Positions 16,578 through 24,786 of a stretch of DNA of 37,400 bases are shown one piece after another. A program made the translations under genes and the position numbers. Numbering within the stretch: the first letter of the stretch is position 1; the number at the start of each line of letters is the position of its first letter. Source of the stretch: DASZBX01 sp035943635 (GTDB lineage Bacteria; Actinomycetota; Actinomycetes; Streptomycetales; Catenulisporaceae); contig DASZBX010000100.1 of NCBI GenBank assembly GCA_035943635.1, positions 1 to 37,400 on the forward strand, written 5' to 3'. Under the pieces are notes generated by a model. The model was not told the DNA's origin. It did not search any database and worked only from the letters and a program-made list of their open reading frames with translations.

Positions 16578-17856
16578 TCAGGACGGGGCCAGGGCGCTCA
16601 CATAGCCGGGACCTGCGATGGCGGCCCTGGTCAGGCGGGCCGGGGCGTCGAGCGCGGTAAGCAGTGTGTCGAACGTCTCAGATATTCGGTCGCAGCAGGT
16701 TGCGATCCGTTCGGCGAGCGACCGCGCTTCGCCGGCGGACAGCAGCCCCTGGGCCCGGTACCACCCGCTGCGGCGCTCGACGGCTTCCAGGGCCGTCACG
16801 GGCCTGCGGCGGCCGGTAGTCCGGACCGGTCGCCATGCTCCAGGCGCCGTCCAGCAGGATCACCTGGTTGTCGCCGCCGGCCGAGGCGAAGGCCAGCGCG
16901 AACCCGAGATAGTCGACCAGCCGGTTGACCGACATGAACCCCAACGCGCCGCAGGTCGCCTGGGCCGAGGTGATCGCCCGCTGTGCCAAGCGGTCCACGG
17001 CGACCTTGGTCAGCGACGCCGCGCGCATCTCGGCCGGGCCGGGCGCGCCGGCTCCGCCCGGGTCGCCCGACCGCCGCCAGCAGACCGCTTCCGGGTCCCG
17101 GGTCAGTGCCGTCGTCGCGAACGCGCTGGCCAGCGCCGTGGCCAGAAGTCGCTGCTGGTTGCGGTACGCGACGGCCGGGACGTTGACCGCGAACCGGTTG
17201 GTGATCACCTGGTTGCGGGCGTGCGAGAGCGCGATCGAGGCCGCGGCCCGCGCCATCGCGGCCAGGCCCGGGCCGAGCGCGCCCCAGGCGAACCGGGCCA
17301 TCGCGGCACTGCGCCGGCTGCGGTCGGCCGGAGTGCCGAGCGGATCGGCGAACGCGCCGTCCACGCTGAGCCGCGCGCCGTCGTCGAGCCAGTACCGCCG
17401 CGGCACCCGTACGCCGTCGAACGCGACTGCCGCGTAGTCCGGCGGCAGCAGCGCGGTGTCCGGCAGGGCTCTGATCCGCACGCCCCGGCAGGGCCCGGAT
17501 TCGTCCCGCAGCGGTACGAGGAACAGGAACAATCCGTGGTCCGCGCCGCCGACCTTCAGCCGCGCACTGACCACGCCCCACTTCGGCCAGCCGGCGAGGC
17601 CGAGATTCGGCGGGAACTTCGTCGCCTCGGGCACCGGCGTGATGAGCACGAACTCGTCGCGGTCCGGGTCGTACACGGCCTCGGTCAGGATGTTGGCGCT
17701 GCTGTTGCCGTGGCCCAGTTCCGGAACGTGCAGATGCGCGTGGACGTGCCGCATCCGGCGGTACGGGGCTGCGACGTCCCGTTCGTCACCGAAGTGTCCG
17801 GGGTCGAAGGCGGGCGCGGCGAAGAAGTCGGCCAACTGCCGGCGGTCTGCGGACAC
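16578..17856 (-). pseudogene. Acyl-CoA dehydrogenase/oxidase-like gene, internally shortened and frameshifted
   Basis: From GTG 17856 (GGGGAG 10 bp upstream) the frame reads as the middle of an acyl-CoA dehydrogenase/oxidase: PELGHGNSSANILTEAVYDP, DEFVLITPVPEATKFPP, ARLKVGGADHGLFLFLVPLRD and a helical C-terminal domain ending SAGGDNQVILLDGAWSMATGP. Relatives usually have 100 or more helical residues between the initial YRRMR-like segment and the E-x-GHG motif; here they are nearly adjacent, suggesting an in-frame deletion. At about 16800 the family sequence jumps to another frame (VTALEAVERRSGWYRAQGLL to the stop at 16578), a one-base shift. Both changes suggest a dead gene. A separately translated C-terminal peptide starting at GTG 16799 is less likely. 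Confidence 0.7.
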
Positions 17857-18060
17857 TGTCGAGAATCTCCCCGGACGATCACACTTTTTCTACGAGCTCT
17901 GCGACCTCACTTTACGACCTCGCGCCGCCCGGACGACGGATTGATCACCGGCGGAATCCGTGTCGACCTGCCCCGCCGAGCTGCCCATCGGCTCCGGCAG
18001 CAGACGGACGCCGACATCTTCGAGCAGGTCGAATCCGACCCCGCCGAAGGGTAGGGCCGT

Positions 18061-18101
18061 GGGTACGGAAGCCGCGCGCTGACTGCGCCGCTTCCGTATC
18101 C
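18061..18101 (-). terminator. Putative terminator hairpin after the PfkB kinase gene
   Basis: An imperfect stem of about 12 bp (18061-18072 with 18090-18101, one G-T pair) lies 30 bp downstream of the kinase stop at 18133. A second hairpin (18112-18119 with 18129-18136) overlaps the stop codon. There is no long T-tract on the minus strand. The remaining sequence up to 17857 shows no gene. Confidence 0.45.
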
Positions 18102-18132
18102 GGCCATTCGGATAGTCGGATAGCGGGCCCGA

Positions 18133-19050
18133 CTATGCCTGGTTGGCGGCGCGGGCCATGCCGTCAGCCAGGCTCTGCGCGTCGATCTGTTCCTCGTGCG
18201 TACCGTGGGCGCCGCAGGCGAACGCGCCGGAGACGGCCCCGGCGAGCATGCACTCCTCAATCGGCCGGCCGAGCAGCCAGCGGCTCATGAACGCGGTGCT
18301 GAACGCGTCGCCGGCGCCGTTGCTGTCGACCACCGGCCGCTCCGGCCGGACCGCCGGGAAACGCCGGATCTGCGAATCATCCCTGGTCAGCACCCGGCTA
18401 CCGTCGGCGCCCTCGGTGGCCACGACCACGCCGGCCCGGCCCTGGTCGAGGATCCTGGCCATGAGCTCGTCGATCTTCTCCGGTGCGGCGGCGGCGCTGA
18501 GGAACACCAGGTCTGCCTGCAGCGCGGGCCCCGGCGCCGAGTCGCCCGAGCCGTCCCAGGCGTGGATGTCCGTCGACGTGCTCACGCCCAGCCGGTGCGC
18601 GTCGGCGAACGCCCCGAACGCGCGCCCTGCCACGTGCAGGTGCCGCGCACGTTCGAGGAACGGCAGGTAGAACTCCCGCGGCAGGATCGCATCCGGCGGA
18701 TACCGGCCGTCGAAGAAGGAGAACCGGCGTCCTTCGGCGTCGACGAAGTTCACGCTGCGCGCAGTGCCCTCGGGCCTGGGCAGGTAGCTGAAATCCAGCC
18801 CGACCTGCTCGTAGCGCGCCAGCACCAGCGCGCCGAGCGCGTCCTCGCCGAGCAGGTCGGCGAACTTGGTCCGCAGCCCGAGCCCGTGGAACCCGAGCGC
18901 GACACCGTTGCCGGAGTGAGCCACATAATCGCGCACCGGCGGCACGAGCAGCAGGTCACCCGGTGGAATGACGAGCTCGGGAACCCGCACGATGGTGTCG
19001 ACACCTACACCCCCGAGCACCAGTACATCCAATACATCAAGTTCGGCCAT
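18133..19050 (-). CDS. PfkB-family carbohydrate/nucleoside kinase
   Basis: A 305-residue ribokinase-fold kinase. The N-terminal VLGGVGVDTIVRVPEL is the first family signature, SGNGVALGFHGLGL near 47 binds substrate, and VDSNGAGDAFSTAFMSRWL near 240 holds the anion hole and catalytic Asp (family consensus D-T-x-G-A-G-D; here D-S-N-G-A-G-D). VVVATEGADGS lies in the ATP region. The sugar or nucleoside substrate cannot be told. ATG 19050 has GAGGGAAGG upstream. It stands alone on the minus strand, divergent from the SRPBCC gene and separated by hairpins from the pseudogene region. Confidence 0.87.
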   Translation of the reverse strand: MAELDVLDVLVLGGVGVDTIVRVPELVIPPGDLLLVPPVRDYVAHSGNGVALGFHGLGLRTKFADLLGEDALGALVLARYEQVGLDFSYLPRPEGTARSVNFVDAEGRRFSFFDGRYPPDAILPREFYLPFLERARHLHVAGRAFGAFADAHRLGVSTSTDIHAWDGSGDSAPGPALQADLVFLSAAAAPEKIDELMARILDQGRAGVVVATEGADGSRVLTRDDSQIRRFPAVRPERPVVDSNGAGDAFSTAFMSRWLLGRPIEECMLAGAVSGAFACGAHGTHEEQIDAQSLADGMARAANQA

Positions 19051-19250
19051 GCCGAAACGCCTTCCCTCGTGAGCCCCGTCGTTTGTAGGAACGTCAATCT
19101 ACTGAGGGAATCCACGTTCGGCCAGCCGTGGGCGAGTCCGAGTTCGCGGCGGCGTTTTCGCCCAGCTGTTCGGCGTGTGTCGGGGGTGGTCGCTAGCGTT
19201 GCCACCGACCAGCCACGGGAAGCAGGGCATCCGCAGACGAAGGGGCAGAA

Positions 19251-19772
19251 ATGGCCAGCGACGAACCCACCGGCACCCGTATTCTGGGCGCCCTGCGCTC
19301 CGCGAACGGCAAGGGTGTCGTGCGGATGGAAGACACCTTCGACAACGGCATCGACGAGGTCTGGTCGGCGCTGACCCAGCCCGAGCACCTGGCCCACTGG
19401 CTCGGCGAGCTGGAGGGCGACCTGCGGCTCGGCGGCGAGTTCCGCGCCACATACTTCGCCAGTGGGTGGGAAGGCACGGTCCGCGTACAGGCGTGCGAGC
19501 CCCCGCGGCGTCTGCTGGTGGAAGGCGAAGACCACAAGCACCACGAGCAGCACGCCATCGAGTTCACCCTGACGGCCGACGGCGCCCGCACCCATGTGGT
19601 ATTCGAAGAGCGCGGCATGCCCCTGGATCTGCTCGTCGCCTACGGAGCGGGAGTCCAGGTGCACATCGAAGACCTCGCCGCCCACCTGGCCGGCCGCGAA
19701 CGCTGCGACGCCTCCGCGCGCTGGGCCGAGCTCTTCCAAGCCTACGAACACCTCCCGGTCGACGCCGAATAG
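19251..19772 (+). CDS. SRPBCC/AHSA1-domain protein
   Basis: A 173-residue START-like (Bet v1 fold) protein of the Aha1-homology type. DTFDNGIDEVWSALTQPEHLAHWLGELEGDLRLGGEF near 28-65 is the typical beginning, and GWEGTVRVQACEPPRRLLVE and GARTHVVFEERGM follow the fold's strands. The family binds hydrophobic ligands; the specific ligand is unknown. ATG 19251 follows AAGGGGCAGAA. It is monocistronic as far as can be seen and converges with the NmrA-like gene, leaving only 15 bp between the stops. Confidence 0.87.
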   Translation: MASDEPTGTRILGALRSANGKGVVRMEDTFDNGIDEVWSALTQPEHLAHWLGELEGDLRLGGEFRATYFASGWEGTVRVQACEPPRRLLVEGEDHKHHEQHAIEFTLTADGARTHVVFEERGMPLDLLVAYGAGVQVHIEDLAAHLAGRERCDASARWAELFQAYEHLPVDAE

Positions 19773-19787
19773 ACGAGCCAAACCCGT

Positions 19788-20435
19788 CTAGTTACCGAGG
19801 TTGACCTGCGCCCGGTGGTGCTCGCCCTTCTCGATCAGGTCGACGAACCCCAGAGCGTAGTCCGGGGCGGAGATCGCGCCGCCGTCCTCGGGCCGGACCG
19901 CGACCTCGTCGCCGAGCCGGTACCGGCCGAGCGGCTCGCCGGGCATCCGGGCGCCGAACCGGAGCGCGGGGCTGACGAAGACCCAGTCGAGCGTCACGGG
20001 CGTGGCCGGAAGGTCTTCGAGGATCACCGCGGCCCCGGCCCGGATCTCGTCGTGCAGCTCCACGGGGATGTGACTCAGGTCGGTGACGAAGCGGTCCGCG
20101 CCGGGAGCCGGCCGCAGCGACGAGTAGCCGCCCACGACGAACAGCCGCGCGCCCGCGGCATCGGCCAGCCGCGCGATGGTGCGGTTGGTCTCGCGGAAGG
20201 TGCCGGCCAGCGGGCCGCGCGGGGCCAGCGCGGCCACGACCACGTCCGCACCCTCGATGGCGGCCGACAGCGCCGCCCCGTCGGTGGCGTCGGCCTGGAC
20301 GTAGGCCACAGTCGGGACCGGCGCCTCGGGCAGCGAGCGGCTGAGCGCGGTGACCTGGTGACCGCGCGCGGCGGCCTGCGCGACGATGGCCGAACCGGCG
20401 TAACCGGTGCCGCCGATGACGGTGATGCGAGACAT
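19788..20435 (-). CDS. NmrA/SDR-like NAD(P)-binding reductase
   Basis: A 215-residue atypical short-chain dehydrogenase. GGTGYAGSAIVAQAAARGH near 8-26 is the dinucleotide-binding Rossmann motif, VQADATDGAAL near 46 the acidic adenine-side strand, and VVAALAPRG and LFVVGGYSSLRPAPG follow. The catalytic YxxxK of classical SDRs is absent, as in NAD(P)H-binding NmrA/YwnB relatives, so a redox-sensing or quinone-reductase-like role is possible. ATG 20435 has GGAAAGG upstream. It is divergent from an HxlR regulator, the common arrangement for a regulated redox gene. A 13-bp odd palindrome lies between them. Confidence 0.87.
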   Translation of the reverse strand: MSRITVIGGTGYAGSAIVAQAAARGHQVTALSRSLPEAPVPTVAYVQADATDGAALSAAIEGADVVVAALAPRGPLAGTFRETNRTIARLADAAGARLFVVGGYSSLRPAPGADRFVTDLSHIPVELHDEIRAGAAVILEDLPATPVTLDWVFVSPALRFGARMPGEPLGRYRLGDEVAVRPEDGGAISAPDYALGFVDLIEKGEHHRAQVNLGN

Positions 20436-20494
20436 GGGACAGGTGCCTTTCCTCGGAACCGATGGCGCCGGACGGCGCCCTGCGATGACCGTAT

Positions 20495-20507
20495 GAGAGC
20501 AGCTCTC
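20495..20507. promoter_or_regulatory. Candidate HxlR operator
   Basis: GAGAGC-A-GCTCTC is a perfect 13-bp odd palindrome in the intergenic space between the divergent NmrA-like and HxlR genes, 21 bp before the HxlR start. Its position suits autoregulation and control of the reductase. This is inferred from position and symmetry only. Confidence 0.45.
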
Positions 20508-20527
20508 CGATGGGAAGAAGGCACTTT

Positions 20528-20923
20528 GTGGTAACCACCTCGGCCGAAACGGTGCTCCTGGACAGCCCCTACCGCGCGGACTGCCCGACCCGCCACATCC
20601 TGGACCGGATCGGCGACCGCTGGACGGTGCTGATCGTCGGCGCCCTGTGGGACGGCAGCGCCCGCTTCTCGCAGCTGCGCCGCCGCATCGAAGGCATCTC
20701 GCAGAAGATGCTGACCCAGACTCTGCGCGGGCTGGAACGCGACGGGCTCGTGCACCGGACCGTCTACCCCGAGGTCCCGGTCCGGGTCGAGTACACGCTC
20801 ACCGAGGCGGGCCGCACCCTGCGCGAACCCCTGCGTGCGCTGGAGCAGTGGGCGATCGCCCACCTCGGCGACGTGTCGGCGTCCCAGGACGCCTACGATC
20901 GCACGAATACGCACGACGAGTGA
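20528..20923 (+). CDS. HxlR-family winged-helix transcriptional regulator
   Basis: A 131-residue regulator of the HxlR/MarR-like group. CPTRHILDRIGDRWTVLIV with the near-N-terminal Cys is the family hallmark (redox or quinone sensing in QorR/YodB relatives), ISQKMLTQTLRGLERDGLV near 58-77 is the recognition helix region, and VRVEYTLTEAGRTL is the wing. GTG 20528 was preferred because AGAAGG lies 6 bp upstream; ATG 20510 in frame would overlap that site. It probably controls the divergent reductase. It ends 37 bp before the end of the convergent Old Yellow Enzyme gene. Confidence 0.88.
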   Translation: MVTTSAETVLLDSPYRADCPTRHILDRIGDRWTVLIVGALWDGSARFSQLRRRIEGISQKMLTQTLRGLERDGLVHRTVYPEVPVRVEYTLTEAGRTLREPLRALEQWAIAHLGDVSASQDAYDRTNTHDE

Positions 20924-20960
20924 CGCCCACCTGCGACGGCCCGCTGCCCGAATTCACCCT

Positions 20961-21980
20961 TTACGACGTGTGCTGATACGCCGAGTAGGTGACGTAGCCC
21001 GCGTCGCCGCCCTGGTAGAGCGTGGCCTCGTCGACCGGCGCGATCGGCAGTCCGAGCCGCAGCCGTTCGACCAGGTCCGGGTTGGCGATGTACGCGCGGC
21101 CGAAGCTGACCAGGTCGGCGCCTTGGCCGAGCCAGTGGTCGGCATCGGTGCGGGTGGTCTGCTTCGGGCCCATCGGGAGCGTGGGATTGATGATCAGGGC
21201 GTTCGGCCACGCCCGGCGCAGCCCGAGCAGCACGTCCTCGTCGATGGTGGCTTCGAGGTGCACGTACGCCACCTCCAGCCGGGCGAGTTCGGCCAGTAGC
21301 GCGGCGTAGAGCTCGGGGACCTCGGCGTCCTGCACGCCCCAGAAGGTGCCGCCGGGCGAGAGCCGGATCCCGGTCCTGGCCGCGCCGACCGCGTCGACCG
21401 TCCCGGCCACCGCCTCCACCGCGAACCGGATCCGGTCGGCCACCGGGCCGCCGTACCGGTCCGTGCGCAGGTTGGCGTTCGAGGAGAGGAACTGCGAGAT
21501 CAGGTAGCCGTTGGCGCCGTGCAGCTCGACGCCGTCGAACCCGGCGTCGATCGCGCGGCGGGCGGCCTGCCCGTACGCGCCGGCGTGCTCGGACACCTCA
21601 TCCGTCGCCAGGGCGCGCGGGACGGGCGCGGGCTGTGGTCCGGTCGGGGTGAACACCTCGCCGACCGCCGCGACGGCCGACGGGCCGACCGGCCGCGACC
21701 CGGTGGTGTCCGGGTGCGAGACCCGGCCGCCGTGCATGAGCTGGGCGAAGATCCGGCCGCCGTTGGCGTGGACGGCGGCGGTCACCGGTCGCCACGCCGC
21801 GACCTGCTCCTCGGTGTGCAGGCCGGGTGTGCCCGGGTTGGACTGGCCGACCAGGCTCGGCTGCACGCCCTCGGTCACGATCAGCCCGGCGGTGGCCCGC
21901 TGCGCGTAGTACGTCGCCATCGACGCCGTCGCCAAGCCGTCGGCCGCGGCCCGCACTCTGGTCATCGGGGCCATCACCAC
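20961..21980 (-). CDS. Old Yellow Enzyme-family NADH:flavin oxidoreductase (5' end uncertain)
   Basis: An FMN-dependent ene-reductase of about 339 residues. Family landmarks are MAPMTRVRA (N-terminal FMN strand), ANGGRIFAQLMHGGRVSH, AIDAGFDGVELHGANGYLISQFLS (substrate and FMN binding), NLRTDRYGGPVADRIRFAVE, and VSFGRAYIANPDLVERL near the C-terminus. The reading frame carries LTLPNRVV before MAPMTR, as in other OYEs, but no start codon or Shine-Dalgarno occurs where the usual first residues should be. GTG 21980 is the first in-frame start near the family N-terminus and removes part of the first strand. The gene begins 14 bp after the monooxygenase stop, so it may depend on coupling. It is the last gene of the aromatic operon. 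Confidence 0.8.
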   Translation of the reverse strand: MVMAPMTRVRAAADGLATASMATYYAQRATAGLIVTEGVQPSLVGQSNPGTPGLHTEEQVAAWRPVTAAVHANGGRIFAQLMHGGRVSHPDTTGSRPVGPSAVAAVGEVFTPTGPQPAPVPRALATDEVSEHAGAYGQAARRAIDAGFDGVELHGANGYLISQFLSSNANLRTDRYGGPVADRIRFAVEAVAGTVDAVGAARTGIRLSPGGTFWGVQDAEVPELYAALLAELARLEVAYVHLEATIDEDVLLGLRRAWPNALIINPTLPMGPKQTTRTDADHWLGQGADLVSFGRAYIANPDLVERLRLGLPIAPVDEATLYQGGDAGYVTYSAYQHTS

Positions 21981-21994
21981 CCGGTTCGGCAGGG

Positions 21995-23200
21995 TCAGAT
22001 CAGCGGAGTGACCTGGTCGTCGCGGCCCAGCAGCGCCTTGCCGTAGACCTCGTAGCTGACCGCGGGCAGCGTCACCGCGTGCCGGGCGGCCACCGCGGAG
22101 TCGCGCCACACCCGCTGCAGCGGGTTCGTCTCGGCGAAGCTGCCGGCTCCGTGCGCGTACAGCAGCACGTCGATCGCCTTGGTCACGTTCTCGATCGCCC
22201 AAGACGTGTCGGCGCGCATCCGGGTGCGGGCCAGCGGCCCGGGGTACGTGCCCTGCTTCGCCGCGAGGTCGATCTCGTCCGCGGCGCGGTACGCGTGCAG
22301 GTGCGCGGTCTCGATCCGCATGGCCGCCTCGGCCAGCTGGAGCTGGAAGGCCACCGAGTCGGCCTGCGCGGTGTAGAAGGTGTACGAGATCGCCTTGCCC
22401 GCGGCCTTCCCGCGCACGATCTCCAGCGCCCGCCGGCCCAGCCCGAGCTGCGGGCCGGCCAGGACCAGGGAGAGCACGGGCACCAGCGCGGACCGGTACA
22501 GCTCCTCGTCGGCGTGCTCGGTCGCGTACTTGCCCTCGATCGCGCCGGGCACGGACATGATCCGGTGGTCGGGCACGAACACGTCCTGCGCGATCAGGCA
22601 GTTCGACCCGGACGCGCTCATCCCCGCGACGAACCAGGTGTCCTCCAGATCCATCTCGGACCGCGGGATCAACGCCACCGCCTGGTCGACCAGCTCGCCC
22701 TCCGCGTTCGTCATCGGGATGCCGAGCACCGCCCAGTCCGCGTGCCAGGAACCCGAGTTGTAGTACCAGCGGCCGGTCACCCGCAGGCCGCCGTCCACCT
22801 TGACCGTCTCGGCGGTCGGCGAGAGCACGCCGGACACCTTCGCGTCCGGGTTCGCGCCCCACACGTCCCGCTGCGCCTGCTCCGACATCAGCCCGACCAG
22901 CCAGGCGCACACGTTGCACAGCGCGACCACCCAGCCGGTGCCGCCGTCGGACTCGGCCACGGCCGAGGAGACGTCGAGCATCGAGCGCACGGAGCCCTCG
23001 TACCCGCCGAAACGCCGCGGCAGGGCCACCTTGAACGCGCCGGCATCAGTCAGGGCGCTGATGCTCTCCTCCACCGCGCGCCGCTCCCGCTCGCCCTGCG
23101 CGCTGTTGGCCGCCAACAACGGCTGCAGGTCACGGATACGGGTCGGCAGCCCGTCCGCCTCGGCGTCGGTGCCTGGTTCCTGGATCTGGCTGACGGTCAT
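21995..23200 (-). CDS. FMN-dependent aromatic monooxygenase, acyl-CoA dehydrogenase fold (HsaA/DszC-like)
   Basis: A 401-residue two-component flavin monooxygenase of the group D type. It has VALPRRFGGYEGSVRSMLDVSSAVAESDGGTGWVVAL near 56-92, VTGRWYYNSGSWHADWAVLG near 141-160 and the C-terminal YEVYGKALLGRDDQVTPLI usual for HsaA/DszC/HpaH-like oxygenases. Such enzymes take reduced flavin from a separate reductase, here the next upstream gene (23292-23822), and hydroxylate phenols ortho to the existing OH to give catechols. The extradiol dioxygenase in the operon would then cleave the product. ATG 23200 has GAGAAAGAG upstream. There is 91 bp between reductase stop and this start. Confidence 0.85.
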   Translation of the reverse strand: MTVSQIQEPGTDAEADGLPTRIRDLQPLLAANSAQGERERRAVEESISALTDAGAFKVALPRRFGGYEGSVRSMLDVSSAVAESDGGTGWVVALCNVCAWLVGLMSEQAQRDVWGANPDAKVSGVLSPTAETVKVDGGLRVTGRWYYNSGSWHADWAVLGIPMTNAEGELVDQAVALIPRSEMDLEDTWFVAGMSASGSNCLIAQDVFVPDHRIMSVPGAIEGKYATEHADEELYRSALVPVLSLVLAGPQLGLGRRALEIVRGKAAGKAISYTFYTAQADSVAFQLQLAEAAMRIETAHLHAYRAADEIDLAAKQGTYPGPLARTRMRADTSWAIENVTKAIDVLLYAHGAGSFAETNPLQRVWRDSAVAARHAVTLPAVSYEVYGKALLGRDDQVTPLI

Positions 23201-23291
23201 CGCAGTGCTCTTTCTCTGGAGGGTGGACAACGAGACCCGGAACGACGCCGGGGGAGAAGCGAGAAGGCAGAACGGCAAAAGGGCCGCGACC

Positions 23292-23822
23292 TCAGCGGGC
23301 GCAGGCGGCGATCTGGTCGGCGACCAGGGCCCGCGGCCGGCGGTCGAACCGCGAGTGGGTGCCGAAGGTGCGGTACGCGTAGATCAGCGGGGCCAGTTCC
23401 GCCCGGCCGGCTTCGACCACGTGGCCCATCAGCAGGCGGTGGTCGCCGCCCGGGACGGCGTCGTGCACGTCGCACACGAGCCAACCGGCCGCGCCGTCCA
23501 GCCGCGGCAACCCGCCGTCCAGGTGCCAGTCGACCTCGGCGAACCGGTCCGCGGCCGGCCGGGCGAACCGCCGCGCGAGCTCGTCCTGCCCGTGGCCGAG
23601 CAGGTTCACCCCGAACCGGCCGGCCGCCACCAGCCGCGGCAGCAGGCTGGACCGCTCGTCCAGCGCGATCGTGATCAGCGGCGGGTCGAGCGAGAGCGAG
23701 GCGAAGGAGCTGACCGTGGCGCCGTGCACGCCGCCCTCGTCGGCGACCGTGACCACGGTGACCGGCGCGCACACCCCGGCCATCAGGTCGCGGAAGCGCC
23801 GAGGGTCGATGCCGGCGCTCAT
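23292..23822 (-). CDS. Flavin reductase (HsaB/HpaC-like)
   Basis: A 176-residue flavin reductase-like, FMN-binding split-barrel protein. FRDLMAGVCAPVTVVTVADEGGVHGATVSSFASLSLDPPLI near 10-50 is the flavin-binding signature, LLARFGVNLLG-type strands follow, and DHRLLMGHVVE near 130 matches the family. It supplies reduced flavin to the monooxygenase encoded immediately downstream. Its ATG overlaps the dioxygenase stop by 4 bp, so the two are translationally coupled. No other partner oxygenase is present in the window. Confidence 0.88.
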   Translation of the reverse strand: MSAGIDPRRFRDLMAGVCAPVTVVTVADEGGVHGATVSSFASLSLDPPLITIALDERSSLLPRLVAAGRFGVNLLGHGQDELARRFARPAADRFAEVDWHLDGGLPRLDGAAGWLVCDVHDAVPGGDHRLLMGHVVEAGRAELAPLIYAYRTFGTHSRFDRRPRALVADQIAACAR

Positions 23823-24769
23823 CTCGCGCCGTGGCTTCCGGTCATCATCGCGGCCAGGTCCTCCGGCGCCAGGAACGAGGCCGGCGGCGGCGGGCCCCAG
23901 TTGTAGAGCCCGCGCATGCCTTCGAGCACGGCCGGCTCCCACAGGGCGTCCTCGACGATGCAGTCCAGGTCGGAGTAGTACTCGGAGAAGTTCCCGGCCG
24001 GATCGCGCAGGTACCAGAAGAAGTTCGAGCCGATGTGATGGCGGCCCAGACCCCAGATGTGCCGCTCCGGGTGCCCCTCGAGCATCGCCGACGCGCCCCG
24101 GCCGACCTCGTCCACGTCGTCGACCTCCCACGCGGTGTGGTGCAGGAACGCCACCGGCGCCTGCTGCACCAGCACATTGTGGTGGTCGGTGGAGCAGCGC
24201 ATGAACGAGGCCAGGCCCGGAACCGTGTCGCTGACCTTGAACCCGAGGCCCTCGGCGAAGAAACGCTGCGAACCGGCCTGGTCGGTCGAGCCGAGCACCA
24301 CGTGCCCGAGCTTGCGCGGCCGGACCGCCGACTCGCGCAGCACCCCCGGCGCCCGCGAGTCCGGCCGGGCCGCGTTGCCCGGCGCGTTGTACGCGGGCAC
24401 CGGCGTCGCGGCCTGGACCAGGCGCGGCGCGACCTCCACGACCACGGTCAGCTCGGTCCCCGGGTCGAACGCCCGGATCTGCCCGGACTCGCGCGTGGCC
24501 GGGATCTCCAGCCGGGCCAGCGAGGCCGCGACCCGGTCCAGGTCGTCCGGGTCGTCGGCGCCGATCCGCAGCTCGAGCAGGCGGCGGCGCTCGCCGGGCA
24601 CCAGGCGCAGCTGCTCGCCGCCGTCGACCGTGCTCAACGCGCGCCCGGACGGGTCGGCGGCGCCGTCCGGGCCGTCCGCCCGGCCGAGGCCGAACTGTGC
24701 GTAGTAGTCTCCGGTCGCGTCCACGTCGGGCACGGCGACAGTGATCTGATTCAAGCGGTGCAGGGGCAT
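23819..24769 (-). CDS. Type I extradiol ring-cleavage dioxygenase (VOC superfamily, BphC/HsaC-like)
   Basis: A 316-residue two-domain vicinal-oxygen-chelate protein. The N-terminal module (about 1-120) is the non-catalytic repeat. The C-terminal module carries the iron triad: His in LGHVVLGS near 154, His in FLHHTAWEV near 212, and Glu in GNFSEYYSDLD near 263. HHIGSNFFWYLRDPAGN just before the Glu is characteristic of the family. It opens catechols next to the diol, giving a coloured semialdehyde or keto-acid product. ATG 24769 lies 17 bp after the hydrolase stop, and its stop overlaps the reductase start. The native catechol is not evident; steroid, biphenyl or hydroxyphenyl substrates are all possible. 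Confidence 0.88.
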   Translation of the reverse strand: MPLHRLNQITVAVPDVDATGDYYAQFGLGRADGPDGAADPSGRALSTVDGGEQLRLVPGERRRLLELRIGADDPDDLDRVAASLARLEIPATRESGQIRAFDPGTELTVVVEVAPRLVQAATPVPAYNAPGNAARPDSRAPGVLRESAVRPRKLGHVVLGSTDQAGSQRFFAEGLGFKVSDTVPGLASFMRCSTDHHNVLVQQAPVAFLHHTAWEVDDVDEVGRGASAMLEGHPERHIWGLGRHHIGSNFFWYLRDPAGNFSEYYSDLDCIVEDALWEPAVLEGMRGLYNWGPPPPASFLAPEDLAAMMTGSHGAR

Positions 24770-24786
24770 GGTTGCCGTCCTTCCGG

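Noticed and set aside
17941..18054. Short plus-strand reading frame ending at 18054
   Set aside because: It lacks a credible start and homology, and is probably non-coding upstream sequence of the minus-strand acyl-CoA dehydrogenase remnant.
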